Assembly (NCBI RefSeq): GCF_000974485.1 | Contig: NZ_BBOM01000014.1 | Span: 124,001-188,000 of the forward strand | Direction of reading: 5' to 3' | Length of the DNA: 64,000 nt | DNA from: Streptomyces sp. NBRC 109706 | GTDB lineage: Bacteria > Actinomycetota > Actinomycetes > Streptomycetales > Streptomycetaceae | In this document: positions 11,157 through 20,280 of the stretch, piece by piece | Layout: each line of letters begins with the position of its first letter | Numbering within the stretch: position 1 is the first letter of the stretch | Program-made: the position numbers and the translations under genes | Notes under the pieces: generated by a model | Told to the model about the DNA's origin: nothing | What the model saw: only the letters and a program-made list of their open reading frames with translations | Database searches by the model: none

Positions 11157-12590
11157 ATGACAGCAGCAGAAGGCCCCCTGGTCGTCGGAGTGGACAGCTC
11201 CACCCAGTCCACCAAGGCGCTGGTGGTGGACGTGGCCACCGGGGCGGTGGTGGCCAGGGGCCAGGCCCCGCATGTGGTGACGGCCGAGCACGACAGCGAT
11301 CCCGAGGTGTGGTGGTCGGCGCTGCGGGCGGCGCTCGACCAGTGCGGCGAGGCCGTGGGCCGGGCCGGCGCCGTCGCCGTGGCCGGCCAGCAGCACGGGC
11401 TGGTGACACTGGACGCGGCCGGCTCCCCCGTGCGCAACGCGCTGCTGTGGAACGACACCCGCTCCGCTCCCCAACGGGACCGTCTGCTGGACGAGTTGGG
11501 CGGCCCCGAAGCCTGGGCGCAGCGGGTCGGCAGCGTACCGGCCGCCTCGTTCACGGTCACCAAGTGGGCCTGGCTCAGGGAGCACGAGCCGGCCGCCGCT
11601 GAGGCGACCCACGCGGTCCGGCTGCCGCACGACTATCTCACCGGACGGCTCACCGGGGGGACCGTGCGGGGCGGCACCACCGACCGGGGCGACGCCTCGG
11701 GCAGCGGCTGGTGGTCCACCGCCACCGGCCGCTACGACGAGGAGATCCTGGCCCATGTCGGCCTGGATCCCGCGCTGTTGCCCCGGGTGGTCCCCGCCGG
11801 CGAGGCGGCCGGCACGGTCACCGGCGGGCTGCCGCTCCCGGCCGGCGTCCCGGTCGCCGCCGGCACCGGGGACAATATGGCGGGCGCCCTGGGCCTGGGC
11901 CTGGCGCCCGGCAGCCCGGTGCTCAGCCTGGGCACCTCGGGCACGGTCTACGCGGTCTCCCGGCGGCGCCCGGCCGACCCCAGCGGCACGGTCGCCGGCT
12001 TCGCCGACGCGGGCGACGCCTTCCTCCCTCTGGCCTGCACGCTCAACTGCACGCTGGCCGTCGACCGGTTCGCCACCCTCCTCGGGCTGGAGCGGGAGGC
12101 GGTGGAGGCGGGCGGCCAGGCCGTGGTGCTGCCCTTCCTCGACGGGGAGCGCACGCCCGATCTGCCCTACGCCAGCGGCCTGGTGCACGGCCTGCGGCAC
12201 GACACCACCCCGGGCCAGCTGCTGCAGGCGGCCTATGACGGCGCGGTCTTCGCGCTGCTCAAGGCCCTGGATCTGGTGCTGGACGAGGGCGCCGACCCGG
12301 CCGAGCCGATCCTGCTGATCGGCGGCGGCGCGCGGGGCACGGCCTGGCGGGAGACGGTCCGCCGGCTCTCCGGGCGCCCGGTGCGGGTGCCGGTGGCCGA
12401 GGAGTTGGTGGCGCTGGGCGCCGCCGCGCAGGCGGCCGGGCTGCTGCTGGGCCGCGATCCGGCGGCCGTCGCCAGGGACTGGGACACCGCGCGTGGTCCC
12501 GCCTTCGACGCGGTGCCCAGGGACGAGGCGGCGCTGGAGCGGCTGGCCACCACCCTCGGGGACGCCGACGCGCTGCTGCGTCGCCACTGA
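11157..12590 (+). CDS. xylB: Xylulokinase
   Basis: A 477-residue FGGY-family kinase that phosphorylates D-xylulose to xylulose 5-phosphate. Motifs: GVDSSTQSTKALVVD (phosphate 1), AVAGQQHGLV, LLWNDTRS, the C-terminal-lobe GTGDNMAGALGLGL and SLGTSGTVYAVS, and LLIGGGARGTAWRE near the end. I chose the ATG at 11157 (MTAAEGPLVVG) with GAGAGGA upstream. It sits divergent from xylA and 30 bp ahead of the ROK regulator gene. Confidence 0.95.
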   Translation: MTAAEGPLVVGVDSSTQSTKALVVDVATGAVVARGQAPHVVTAEHDSDPEVWWSALRAALDQCGEAVGRAGAVAVAGQQHGLVTLDAAGSPVRNALLWNDTRSAPQRDRLLDELGGPEAWAQRVGSVPAASFTVTKWAWLREHEPAAAEATHAVRLPHDYLTGRLTGGTVRGGTTDRGDASGSGWWSTATGRYDEEILAHVGLDPALLPRVVPAGEAAGTVTGGLPLPAGVPVAAGTGDNMAGALGLGLAPGSPVLSLGTSGTVYAVSRRRPADPSGTVAGFADAGDAFLPLACTLNCTLAVDRFATLLGLEREAVEAGGQAVVLPFLDGERTPDLPYASGLVHGLRHDTTPGQLLQAAYDGAVFALLKALDLVLDEGADPAEPILLIGGGARGTAWRETVRRLSGRPVRVPVAEELVALGAAAQAAGLLLGRDPAAVARDWDTARGPAFDAVPRDEAALERLATTLGDADALLRRH

Positions 12591-12620
12591 CGACGCATCG
12601 GCCCCAGGTCAGGAGAACGC

Positions 12621-13862
12621 ATGGCACAGCCGGCTCCCCCGTCGCAGTCCGAGATGCGGCAACGGAACCTCTCCCGGGTGCTGCACACGCTCGCCGCCGA
12701 GGGCCCGCTCTCCCGGGCGGCGGTGGCCGCCAGGATCGGGCTGACCAGGGCGGCCGTCTCCACGCTGGTGGACGAGCTGCTGCGCGGGGAGCTGCTGGTC
12801 GAGGAGGGCCCGGGACGGTCGGGGGCGGTGGGGCGCCCGGGCAGCCAGCTGCGGCCGACCGACCGGGGGCCCTGCGGCTTCGGGGCCGAGATCGGGGTCG
12901 ACCATCTGGCGGTCTGCGCGGCGGATCTGCGGGGCGAGATCAGGGTCCGGGTGGAGAAGGAGATCCGCAACCGGCACAGCGACCCGCTCGCGGTGCTCAC
13001 GGTGCTGCGCCGGCTGGCGCGCCGCGCGCGCGCCGAGGCGACCGGCGTGGGCCTGCACCCGGTCGGTCTGGCGGTCGCCGTTCCCGGGCTGGTGCTGCGG
13101 GACAGCTGCACCGTGCTGCGCGCGCCCAATCTGGGGTGGCAGCACACCGAGTTGCTGCCGCTGCTGCCGGACGATCTGGGCCCGGTCACCGTGCACAACG
13201 AGGCCAACCTGGGCGGGCTGGCCGAGCTGTGGTCCGGCAACACCCCGGAGGCCACCCTGCCGGAGGGCCCCGGCAGCCCCGGCAGCCCGGACAGCTTCGT
13301 CTATGTGTCGGCGCAGATCGGCATCGGCGCCTCGGTGGTGGTCGACGGCCAACTGCTCAGCGGCACCCACGGGTTCGCCGGCGAGCTGGGGCATGTGCCG
13401 GTGCGCCCCGAGGGGCCGCGCTGCGGCTGCGGGGGACGTGGCTGCCTGGAGACCTACGCGGGCGAGGAGGCGGTGCTGCGGGCCGCCGGTATCGAGCCGG
13501 GCCCCGGGGTGCGGATGAGCGCGTTGACCGCGCGCTGCGAGGCGGGCGAGGAGACCGCGCTGCGCGCCGTGCGACGGGCCGGCACCGCGTTGGGCATCGC
13601 GCTGTCGGGCGCGGTCAACCTGCTGGACTGCCGGCGGGTGGTGATCGGCGGCACCCTCACCCGGCTGGCGCCCTGGCTGCTGCCGCCGCTGCGCCGGGAG
13701 TTGGCGCGACGCACGGCGGTGGCCGCCGGCGGGCGGGACACCCCGGTGCCGGTGACCGCTTCGCCGCTGGGCCCCGACGGGCCCCTGGTGGGGGCGGCCG
13801 GTCTTGCGGTGCGCACCGCCCTCGACCACCCCGCCGCCCTGCTCGCCGGTCGGCCGCGCTGA
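12621..13862 (+). CDS. xylR: ROK-family transcriptional repressor, likely XylR
   Basis: A 413-residue protein with an N-terminal winged HTH (SRVLHTLAAEGPLSRAAVAA...LTRAAVSTLVDELL, residues about 14-55) and a ROK sugar-binding domain. The ROK zinc motif is CGCGGRGCLETYA and follows GHVPVRPEGPR. AGGAGA lies just upstream of the ATG. Its place after xylB supports control of xylAB by xylose; this is inference from context. Confidence 0.9.
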   Translation: MAQPAPPSQSEMRQRNLSRVLHTLAAEGPLSRAAVAARIGLTRAAVSTLVDELLRGELLVEEGPGRSGAVGRPGSQLRPTDRGPCGFGAEIGVDHLAVCAADLRGEIRVRVEKEIRNRHSDPLAVLTVLRRLARRARAEATGVGLHPVGLAVAVPGLVLRDSCTVLRAPNLGWQHTELLPLLPDDLGPVTVHNEANLGGLAELWSGNTPEATLPEGPGSPGSPDSFVYVSAQIGIGASVVVDGQLLSGTHGFAGELGHVPVRPEGPRCGCGGRGCLETYAGEEAVLRAAGIEPGPGVRMSALTARCEAGEETALRAVRRAGTALGIALSGAVNLLDCRRVVIGGTLTRLAPWLLPPLRRELARRTAVAAGGRDTPVPVTASPLGPDGPLVGAAGLAVRTALDHPAALLAGRPR

Positions 13863-13997
13863 CCCAGCCGGCCCCAACGCCCTTGGTCCGTACGGGAGAT
13901 CGGGCCTGGGACCGGCGTGCGTACCCGATTCACCAGATCCGGCGAAAAGTGCCCCGATCCCCCACATGGCCTATCTCTGAGTCACAGGATCACTTCT

Positions 13998-14627
13998 GTG
14001 ACAAGAGGACAGCGAGCGCGGCGGGTGGCCGCCCGGGTCGCCGGGGTGGTGCTGCTGACGGCCGCGGCCGGCGGCGGTACGGCGGAGGCCGCCGGCCGGA
14101 GTGACTCCTGCGCGGTGGCGGGCGACGAGGTCTTCGGGGAGTGCGACGACCCCCTTCCGCCCTGGCCCTGGCCGCCGCCCGCGCCCACCGATCCGGCCGA
14201 CCCCACTCCCCCGCCGGAGCCTCCCCCGGTGCCGACGCCCCCGCCCGCCGGGCCGTCGACGCCGCCGACCGGTCCCGCGCTGCCATTGCCCCAGGGGCCG
14301 CCGGCGGTATCGCCGCCCGTGCCCCCGCCCCCGGTGGCCGACGGGCCGGCGGACCCCGGAAGCCCCGAAGACCCCGCGGGCCCCGAGGATCCCGAAGCTT
14401 CCGAGGAGCCTCGCGAGCCGGACGAGGCGCCCGGCGCGCCCCCGTCGAGCCCGCCGGCCGATCGGGCCCTGGCGCTGCACGCCGCCCTCTCCCACACCTT
14501 CCCCGCCCGCCAACCCCCCACGAGCGGCGGCTCGTTGGTGAGCCAGTTGGTGTTGGTCGTGGTGCCGGCCGTGCTGGCCGCCGCCGTGCTCCGCCCCCGT
14601 TCCCGGTCCCGTTCCGGCCCCGCCTAG
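13998..14627 (+). CDS. Proline-rich exported protein with C-terminal anchor
   Basis: About 209 residues. From the GTG at 13998 the protein starts VTRGQRARRVAARVAGVVLLTAA, a signal peptide. A short cysteine-containing segment (SCAVAGDEVFGECDDP) is followed by some 100 residues of proline-rich low complexity with Asp/Glu-Pro runs late in it, then a hydrophobic segment (VSQLVLVVVPAVLAAAVL) and a basic RPRSRSRS tail. This is the layout of a cell-wall-spanning membrane-anchored protein. No LPXTG-type motif is seen. It ends 9 bp before a DUF4239 gene and is probably co-transcribed. Function unknown. Confidence 0.7.
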   Translation: MTRGQRARRVAARVAGVVLLTAAAGGGTAEAAGRSDSCAVAGDEVFGECDDPLPPWPWPPPAPTDPADPTPPPEPPPVPTPPPAGPSTPPTGPALPLPQGPPAVSPPVPPPPVADGPADPGSPEDPAGPEDPEASEEPREPDEAPGAPPSSPPADRALALHAALSHTFPARQPPTSGGSLVSQLVLVVVPAVLAAAVLRPRSRSRSGPA

Positions 14628-14636
14628 GAGTTCCCC

Positions 14637-15407
14637 ATGTCCGAATGGCTGGTTCTCAGCCTCACCGTCGTCGCCACCTGCTCCGTGGTCCTGCTGGTCG
14701 CCGTGGTGCGTCAGCGCCGCGTGGGCGGGGAGGACGACCCCACCGAGACGCCCGATGTCATCGAGTACATGACGATGATGATCGGCGTGGTCTACGCCAT
14801 CGTGCTGGGCCTGGCCATCGCCGGGGTCTGGGAGGAACGCTCGGCCGCCGAGGAGTGGGTGCGCCAGGAGGCGCAGGCGCTGCACGAGATGACGGAACGC
14901 GCCGCCGGCTTCCCCGAGGAGTCCGGCGCGGCGATCACCGCCGAGATCGACGCCTATGTCACCCATACCGTGGACGTCGAATGGCCCCTGATGCTCGACA
15001 ACAGGGAACTCACCGAGGAGGGCGACGCGTTGCTCGTCGGACTGCGGGAGTCGGTGGCCGCGCTGGAGCCCACCACGGTGCGCGAGATCACGGCCTACCA
15101 GGGGCTGATGGACGAGGCGGCGGCCGTCCAGGAGGCACGGGTCGGGCGCGGGCAGAGCGCCGAGTCCACCATGCCGGCCGTGGTCTGGTTCGGGCTGATC
15201 GCCGGCGCCGTGGTGACGGTCGGCCTGGTCTTCACCCTGCAGATCCAGCGGTCGGCACGGGAGTTGCTGCTGGCCGGCCTGTTCAGTGCCCTGATCGCCT
15301 TTCTGCTCTTCCTGATCTGGCACTTCGACGCCCCCTACGCGCGGGCGCTCGGCGATTCGGCGGAGGCGTTCAGGACGCTCTTCCCGCACGCCACCGGGGA
15401 GGGCTGA
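14637..15407 (+). CDS. DUF4239 (bestrophin-like) membrane protein
   Basis: A 256-residue membrane protein with two N-terminal helices (about 3-25 and 43-62), a long soluble segment, and two C-terminal helices (about 182-205 and 212-230). The motif VIEYMTMMIGVVYAIVLGLA and the ending LFLIWHFDAPYARALGDS are typical of DUF4239. These proteins resemble bestrophin-like channels, but no activity is proven to my knowledge. GGAG precedes the ATG. Confidence 0.82.
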   Translation: MSEWLVLSLTVVATCSVVLLVAVVRQRRVGGEDDPTETPDVIEYMTMMIGVVYAIVLGLAIAGVWEERSAAEEWVRQEAQALHEMTERAAGFPEESGAAITAEIDAYVTHTVDVEWPLMLDNRELTEEGDALLVGLRESVAALEPTTVREITAYQGLMDEAAAVQEARVGRGQSAESTMPAVVWFGLIAGAVVTVGLVFTLQIQRSARELLLAGLFSALIAFLLFLIWHFDAPYARALGDSAEAFRTLFPHATGEG

Positions 15408-15471
15408 GCGGGCGGCCGGCCGGTGGCGCACCCCGGTCGGGTCCGCGTCCCGCCCTTATAGCATGAGGCAG

Positions 15472-16923
15472 ATGAGCTCCCTGTTCCCGGCTTTGGACGC
15501 CCCGCCGGCCAAGCCCGCGCTGCGTTTCACGGACCAGACCACGGACCGGACCATCGACTTCCCGACGCTGCGCTCGCTGGCCCACGCGGTGGCCGGCGAG
15601 TTGCGGGACCAGTCCCGGGTGGCGGTGTGGGCCACCCCGACGGCGCATACCGCGGTCGGGGTGGTGGGCGCGCTGCTGGCGGGCGTTCCGGTGGTGCCGA
15701 TCAACCCGAAGAGCGGCGCCCGCGAGTTGGCCCATGTCCTGGGCGACAGCGAGCCCAGTCTGGTCCTGACCCCGCCCGGCGTCGAACTGCCGCCGGCGCT
15801 GGCCGGGTTGGCGGCGTTCGAGGTGCCGCTGACCCCGCCGGACACGGCGCCGGCGGCACCGGCGGCCGTCGTGGACCCTGAGCTTCCGGCGCTGATCGTC
15901 TACACCTCGGGCACCACCGGGCCGCCCAAGGGCGTGCTGGTCTCGCACCGCGCGGTGGCCGCCACCCTGGACGCGCTGGCCGACGCCTGGCAGTGGACGG
16001 CCGACGACGAGGTGGTGCACGGGCTGCCGCTGTTCCATGTGCACGGTCTGGTGCTCGGGGTGCTGGGGCCGCTGCGGCGCGGCGGGACGGTGCGCCATCT
16101 CGGCCGGTTCTCGACCGCCGGGGTGCGGGACGCGCTGTCGGACGGCGGCACGGTGCTGTTCGGGGTGCCGACCATGTACCACCGGCTGGCGGAGGCCGTC
16201 GAGACGGACCGGGCGCTGGCCGAAGCGCTCGCCGGCGCCCGGCTGTTGGTCTCCGGCTCGGCGCCGCTGCCGCTGCCGGACCACGAGCGGCTGTGGGCCG
16301 CCACCGGCCGCCGGATCGTGGAACGCTACGGCATGTCGGAGACGTTGATGAACACCAGCGTCCGGGCGGACGGCCCCCCGGCGACCGGCACGGTCGGGGT
16401 GGCGCTGCCCGGGGTCGAGGTGCGGCTGGTGGACGAGGACGGCCGGCCGTTGGCGGCGCATGACTCCGTCGGCGAGATCCAGGTGCGCGGGCCCAACCTG
16501 TTCAGCGGCTACCTCAACCGGCCGGACGCCACCGCCGAGGCGTTCGACGCGGACGGCTGGTTCCGCACCGGCGACATGGCCACCCGGGACTCCACCGGCG
16601 GCTATCGGATCGTCGGCCGCAAGTCCACCGATCTGATCAAGAGCGGCGGCTACAAGATCGGCGCCGGCGAGATCGAGAACGTCCTGCTGGCCCATCCGGC
16701 GGTCGCCGAGGCGGCGGTGACGGCCGGGCCCGATCCGGATCTCGGGGAGCGGGTCATCGCCTGGGTGGTGCCGCGCGACCCCGAGAGCCCGCCGTCGCTT
16801 GATGAGTTGAGCGACCATGTGGTGGGTCAGCTGGCGGCCCACAAGCGGCCCAGGGAGGTGCGGTTCCTGGCCGCGCTCCCCCGCAACGAGCTGGGCAAGG
16901 TGCTGAAGCGGGAGCTGGTGTGA
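15472..16923 (+). CDS. matB: Malonyl-CoA synthetase (MatB-type acyl-CoA ligase)
   Basis: Activates malonate (or methylmalonate) to the CoA thioester using ATP. The 483-residue protein carries VYTSGTTGPPKG (P-loop, about residue 142), HVHGLVLG, ERYGMSETLMNTS (A5), GWFRTGDMA (A7) and GRKSTDLIKSGGYKIGAGEIE (A8), with the catalytic lysine in NELGKVLKREL. Motifs such as WATP and PLNPKSG-like VPINPKSGARELAHVLGD match the S. coelicolor MatB as I remember it, including the start MSSLFPAL, so I use the ATG at 15472, not 15463. Its stop overlaps the GTG of the carboxyltransferase gene. Confidence 0.88.
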   Translation: MSSLFPALDAPPAKPALRFTDQTTDRTIDFPTLRSLAHAVAGELRDQSRVAVWATPTAHTAVGVVGALLAGVPVVPINPKSGARELAHVLGDSEPSLVLTPPGVELPPALAGLAAFEVPLTPPDTAPAAPAAVVDPELPALIVYTSGTTGPPKGVLVSHRAVAATLDALADAWQWTADDEVVHGLPLFHVHGLVLGVLGPLRRGGTVRHLGRFSTAGVRDALSDGGTVLFGVPTMYHRLAEAVETDRALAEALAGARLLVSGSAPLPLPDHERLWAATGRRIVERYGMSETLMNTSVRADGPPATGTVGVALPGVEVRLVDEDGRPLAAHDSVGEIQVRGPNLFSGYLNRPDATAEAFDADGWFRTGDMATRDSTGGYRIVGRKSTDLIKSGGYKIGAGEIENVLLAHPAVAEAAVTAGPDPDLGERVIAWVVPRDPESPPSLDELSDHVVGQLAAHKRPREVRFLAALPRNELGKVLKRELV

Positions 16924-18236
16924 GCCAGCCGCCGCTCTCCGCGCGCGCCGCGCTCGACCTGCTGGCGCCCGGCCATGTCGCGCTGCCCGCCCGGGAGTCG
17001 GTCGGGCCGCCCGACGGGCCGCTCGGCTGGCCGGGGTACGACGCGGGCAGGGAGCGCGCCGCCGCCCGCAGCGGCGCGACGGAGGCGGTGCGGTGCGCCG
17101 TCGGCCGGGTGGGCGACGCGGAGGCGGTGCTGATCACGTTCGAGTTCGCGTATCTGGGCGGCTCCATCGGATGGCGCGCCGGGGAGCGGATCGCCGGCGC
17201 GCTGCGGACCGCGCGGGATCTGGGGCTGCCGGTGGTGTCGGTGCTGGCGTCCGGCGGCACCCGGGTGCAGGAGGGCATGCACGCGCTCACCCAACTCCAG
17301 GGCATCGCCGGCGGGATGGTGCGGCTGCGCGAGGCCGGGCTGCCCCATCTCGCGGTGCTGGTCGGTCCGGTGACGGGCGGCGGTTGGGTGACGCTGGGCG
17401 CGGGCGCCGATGTGCGGTTGGCGCTGCCGGGGGTGCAGGTCGGGTTCTCCGGTGCCCGGGTGCGTCCGGCGGACGCCGATCCGGCCGCCTACACCGCCGA
17501 GGCGCAGCTGGCCGGCGGGCATCTGGACGGCATCGTGACGCGGGCGGAGCTGCCGGCGACGGTGGCCCGTTGGCTGCGGCTGCTGACCCGGCCGGCGCGC
17601 GGCCCGGTGGACCCCCCGCGCGCGGTGCGCGCCGCCGTGCCGCCGGCCACCGGCTGGCAGGCGGTGCGCGCCGCCAGGGCGCCGGGACGGCCGGACGCCG
17701 AGGCGTATCTGCGGGCGCACTTCACCGGGTTGGCGCCGCTGGCCAGCACCGATCCCGGTCTCTCGATCGGCTTCGGGGAGCGCTCCGCGCGCTCGGTCGG
17801 CTATGTCGCGCAGCGCGGCACGCCGACCACACCGGCCGGGTTCCGGGCTGCCGTCCGGCTGCTGCGGCTGGCCGACCGGCTGGGCATCCCGGTGTTGACG
17901 CTGGTGGACACGCGGGGCGCGGCGAACGACGCGGCCGCCGAACGCGACGGGGTGGGCGCGGCCATCGCCGAGACGTTCACCGCCATGGCCGCGAGCCGGC
18001 TTCCGGTGACCACGCTGCTGGTCGGCGAGGGCGGCTCGGGTGGCGCGGCGGCGCTGACCGCGCCCGGGCGGACCTGGGTCACGGCGGAGAGCTACTACTC
18101 GGTGCTGCCACCGGAGTCGGCCGCCGCCGTCCTGAAACGGGACCCGTCGGAGGCCGCCGAGGTGGCGGAGCTGCTGCGGCTGCGCCCCCAGGACCTGGTG
18201 GACCTGGGCCTGGCCCGAGGCGTGGTCGCGCCCTAG
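16920..18236 (+). CDS. Fused acyl-CoA carboxyltransferase (AccD-AccA-like)
   Basis: A 438-residue protein of two crotonase-like lobes. The N-lobe has GGSIGWRAGERIAGALR and ASGGTRVQEGMHAL, as in AccD; the C-lobe has TLVDTRGA, GEGGSGGAAAL and ESYYSVLPPESAAAVL, as in AccA. The N-terminal zinc finger of AccD is absent. No biotin carboxylase or biotin carrier is encoded nearby. The GTG start overlaps the matB stop (GTGA), so the two are coupled and likely work on malonyl-CoA or its precursor. It could be a carboxyltransferase recruiting distant subunits, or a decarboxylase-type enzyme. Confidence 0.82.
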   Translation: MSQPPLSARAALDLLAPGHVALPARESVGPPDGPLGWPGYDAGRERAAARSGATEAVRCAVGRVGDAEAVLITFEFAYLGGSIGWRAGERIAGALRTARDLGLPVVSVLASGGTRVQEGMHALTQLQGIAGGMVRLREAGLPHLAVLVGPVTGGGWVTLGAGADVRLALPGVQVGFSGARVRPADADPAAYTAEAQLAGGHLDGIVTRAELPATVARWLRLLTRPARGPVDPPRAVRAAVPPATGWQAVRAARAPGRPDAEAYLRAHFTGLAPLASTDPGLSIGFGERSARSVGYVAQRGTPTTPAGFRAAVRLLRLADRLGIPVLTLVDTRGAANDAAAERDGVGAAIAETFTAMAASRLPVTTLLVGEGGSGGAAALTAPGRTWVTAESYYSVLPPESAAAVLKRDPSEAAEVAELLRLRPQDLVDLGLARGVVAP

Positions 18237-19255
18237 CCCGGCACGACGGCGTCGGTGCGGAGGCCGGCGATGTGGGCCAGCCTGCGGTAGGAGTCGAGGC
18301 GTTCCTCCTCGCCGTGGGTGGCGAGGGTCAGCAGCATCTCGTCCGGTTCGGTGGCGTCGATCAGCCGGGTCAGCGCACGGGCCACGGTGGGTTCGTCGCC
18401 GTGGATCTGGCCGGCGCGCGCGGCGTCCAGATACTCCCGTTCGCGGCCGGAGAGCCGCCGGGCGAGCACCGTGTCCGGGGCGTCGAGCGGCGGGAAGTCG
18501 CCCCGGGTGCGGGAGTGCACCACGGCCCATGCCTCGGGGAGTTGGCGGCGTTCGGCGGCCTCGGCGGTGGCCGCGACGGCGACGTTGGCGGCCAGCGTCA
18601 GATGGGGTCCGCCGCCCTGCCGGCCGGGGGTGAAGCGGGCGCGGTAGCGCTCGGCGGCGGCGCGGGTGCGGTCACGGTCGGCGGAGACGGCCAGCACCAG
18701 GGGCAGCCCGAGATCGGCGGCGGTGTCGACGCCGGCGCCGCCGGCCAGCACGAAGGCGGGCACCGTGAGGCCCTGGGCCGGCTGGGCGCGCACCGGGCCC
18801 GTGCCGGCGAAGTAGTCCAGCACCTCGGTCAGCCGCTCGGCGAAGTCGTCGCTGCTCGCGCGCTCCACGCCGAGGGCGCGGCGGACGGCTCCGGTGAAGC
18901 CGAGGGAGCGGCCGAAGCCCATGTCGATCCGGCCGGGGAAGAGCGCGGCCAGCACGCCGAACTGCTCGGCGACCACCAGCGGCCGGTGGTTGGGCAGCAT
19001 CACCCCGCCGGTGCCCACCCGGATCCGGGAGGTGGCGGAGGCGACGGCGGCGGCCAGGACGGTGGGCGCCGAGCCGGCGACGCCCGGCACGGCGTGGTGC
19101 TCGGCCACCCAGAACCGGTGGTAGCCCAGCGCCTCGGCGTCCCGGGCGAAGGCCACCGTCGCGCGCAGCGCCTCGGCGGGCTCCTGGCCCTGGCGGATCA
19201 GCGCGCGGTCCAGCACGGACCAGCGCACGCGGGACAGTTCGGGATAGGTGCTCAC
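18233..19255 (-). CDS. LLM-class flavin-dependent oxidoreductase
   Basis: A 340-residue luciferase-like monooxygenase of the MsnO8 group: YHRFWVAEHHAVPGVAGSAP near residue 45, then RIRVGTGGVMLPNHRPL and RIDMGFGRSLGFTG. These bind FMN or F420H2 and often act on secondary metabolites or sulfur compounds. The substrate is unknown. Its stop codon overlaps the stop of the convergent carboxyltransferase gene (CTAG, 18233-18236). GTG start. Confidence 0.87.
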   Translation of the reverse strand: MSTYPELSRVRWSVLDRALIRQGQEPAEALRATVAFARDAEALGYHRFWVAEHHAVPGVAGSAPTVLAAAVASATSRIRVGTGGVMLPNHRPLVVAEQFGVLAALFPGRIDMGFGRSLGFTGAVRRALGVERASSDDFAERLTEVLDYFAGTGPVRAQPAQGLTVPAFVLAGGAGVDTAADLGLPLVLAVSADRDRTRAAAERYRARFTPGRQGGGPHLTLAANVAVAATAEAAERRQLPEAWAVVHSRTRGDFPPLDAPDTVLARRLSGREREYLDAARAGQIHGDEPTVARALTRLIDATEPDEMLLTLATHGEEERLDSYRRLAHIAGLRTDAVVPG

Positions 19256-19344
19256 GCCCCGCTAACAACGGACGCGCGGTGCGGGATTCCCCTGTGCCGG
19301 CCGAGCGGCTGGCCAGCGCGCCGTCGGGCACGCACCATGGTGCG

Positions 19345-20280
19345 ATGACGGACACGACGGCGGCGGCGCTGGCCAGTCTGCGCGGGCTCGCGCTGGGAGA
19401 CGCCTTCGGACAGACCTGGTTCGCTGTGCTCCGCTCGGCGGACGACCCCCTTCCCCTGATCCGGTCCAGGACCACGCCGGCCGCGCCCCGCTGGCCCTGG
19501 ACCGACGACACCGCGCTGGCGCTCGCCCTGCTGCGGGTGGCCGTGCCGGGCGGCGATTTCACCTCGGACGAGTTGGCGCGGGAGTTCGGCGAGACCTATG
19601 CGGCCGATCCGGGGCGCGGCTACGCCTCGGGGATGCACACGCTGCTGCCGGAGTTGGCGCGGGAGCCGGCGAGTTGGCGGACCCGTTCGTCGGCGCTGTT
19701 CGGCGGGGAGGGCAGCCTGGGCAACGGGGCGGCGATGCGGGCCGCCCCGTTGGGGGCGCTGCTCCACCGCGATCTGCCGCGGGCGGTGGCGCGGGCGGGC
19801 CGGGCGGCGCGGGTGACCCACACGCATCCGGAGGCGGTGGCGGGAGCGGTGGCGGTGACCGTGGCGGCCGCGCTGGCCGCGACGGCGGGGCCGGCGGCCG
19901 GCGGCCCCGCGTGGCTGCGCGATATCGCCGCGCACACCCCGCCGGGGGCGGTGCGCGACGGGCTGGCGCGGGCCGCCGCGCTGCCGGCGAAGACGCCGCC
20001 GGCGGCGGCCGCCGAGGTGTTGGGGAACGGCGTCCTGATGCGGGCGGACGACACGGTGCCGTTCGCCCTGTGGTCGGCCGCCCGGCATCCGGACAGTCTG
20101 ACGGACGCGCTGTGGACCACGGCGGAGGGGCTGGGCGATATCGACACCACCTGCGCGATCACGGGTGGCGTGGTCGGGGCGCGCACCGGACTCGACGGGG
20201 TACCCGCCGAATGGCGCGCGCGGTGCGAGCCACTGCCGGAGTGGGTGGACGCCCTTCAGGCGCGGCGCCGTGGGGACTAG
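19345..20280 (+). CDS. ADP-ribosylglycohydrolase
   Basis: A 311-residue protein with the magnesium-binding signatures of the ADP-ribosylhydrolase (DraG/ARH) fold: GLALGDAFGQ at the start, WPWTDDTALALAL near residue 48, and GDIDTTCAITGGVVGA at the end. It could remove ADP-ribose from proteins, DNA or small molecules. I chose the ATG at 19345 (MTDTTAAALASL). It ends in a CTAG stop overlap with the convergent gene at 20277. No ADP-ribosyltransferase is seen nearby. Confidence 0.85.
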   Translation: MTDTTAAALASLRGLALGDAFGQTWFAVLRSADDPLPLIRSRTTPAAPRWPWTDDTALALALLRVAVPGGDFTSDELAREFGETYAADPGRGYASGMHTLLPELAREPASWRTRSSALFGGEGSLGNGAAMRAAPLGALLHRDLPRAVARAGRAARVTHTHPEAVAGAVAVTVAAALAATAGPAAGGPAWLRDIAAHTPPGAVRDGLARAAALPAKTPPAAAAEVLGNGVLMRADDTVPFALWSAARHPDSLTDALWTTAEGLGDIDTTCAITGGVVGARTGLDGVPAEWRARCEPLPEWVDALQARRRGD

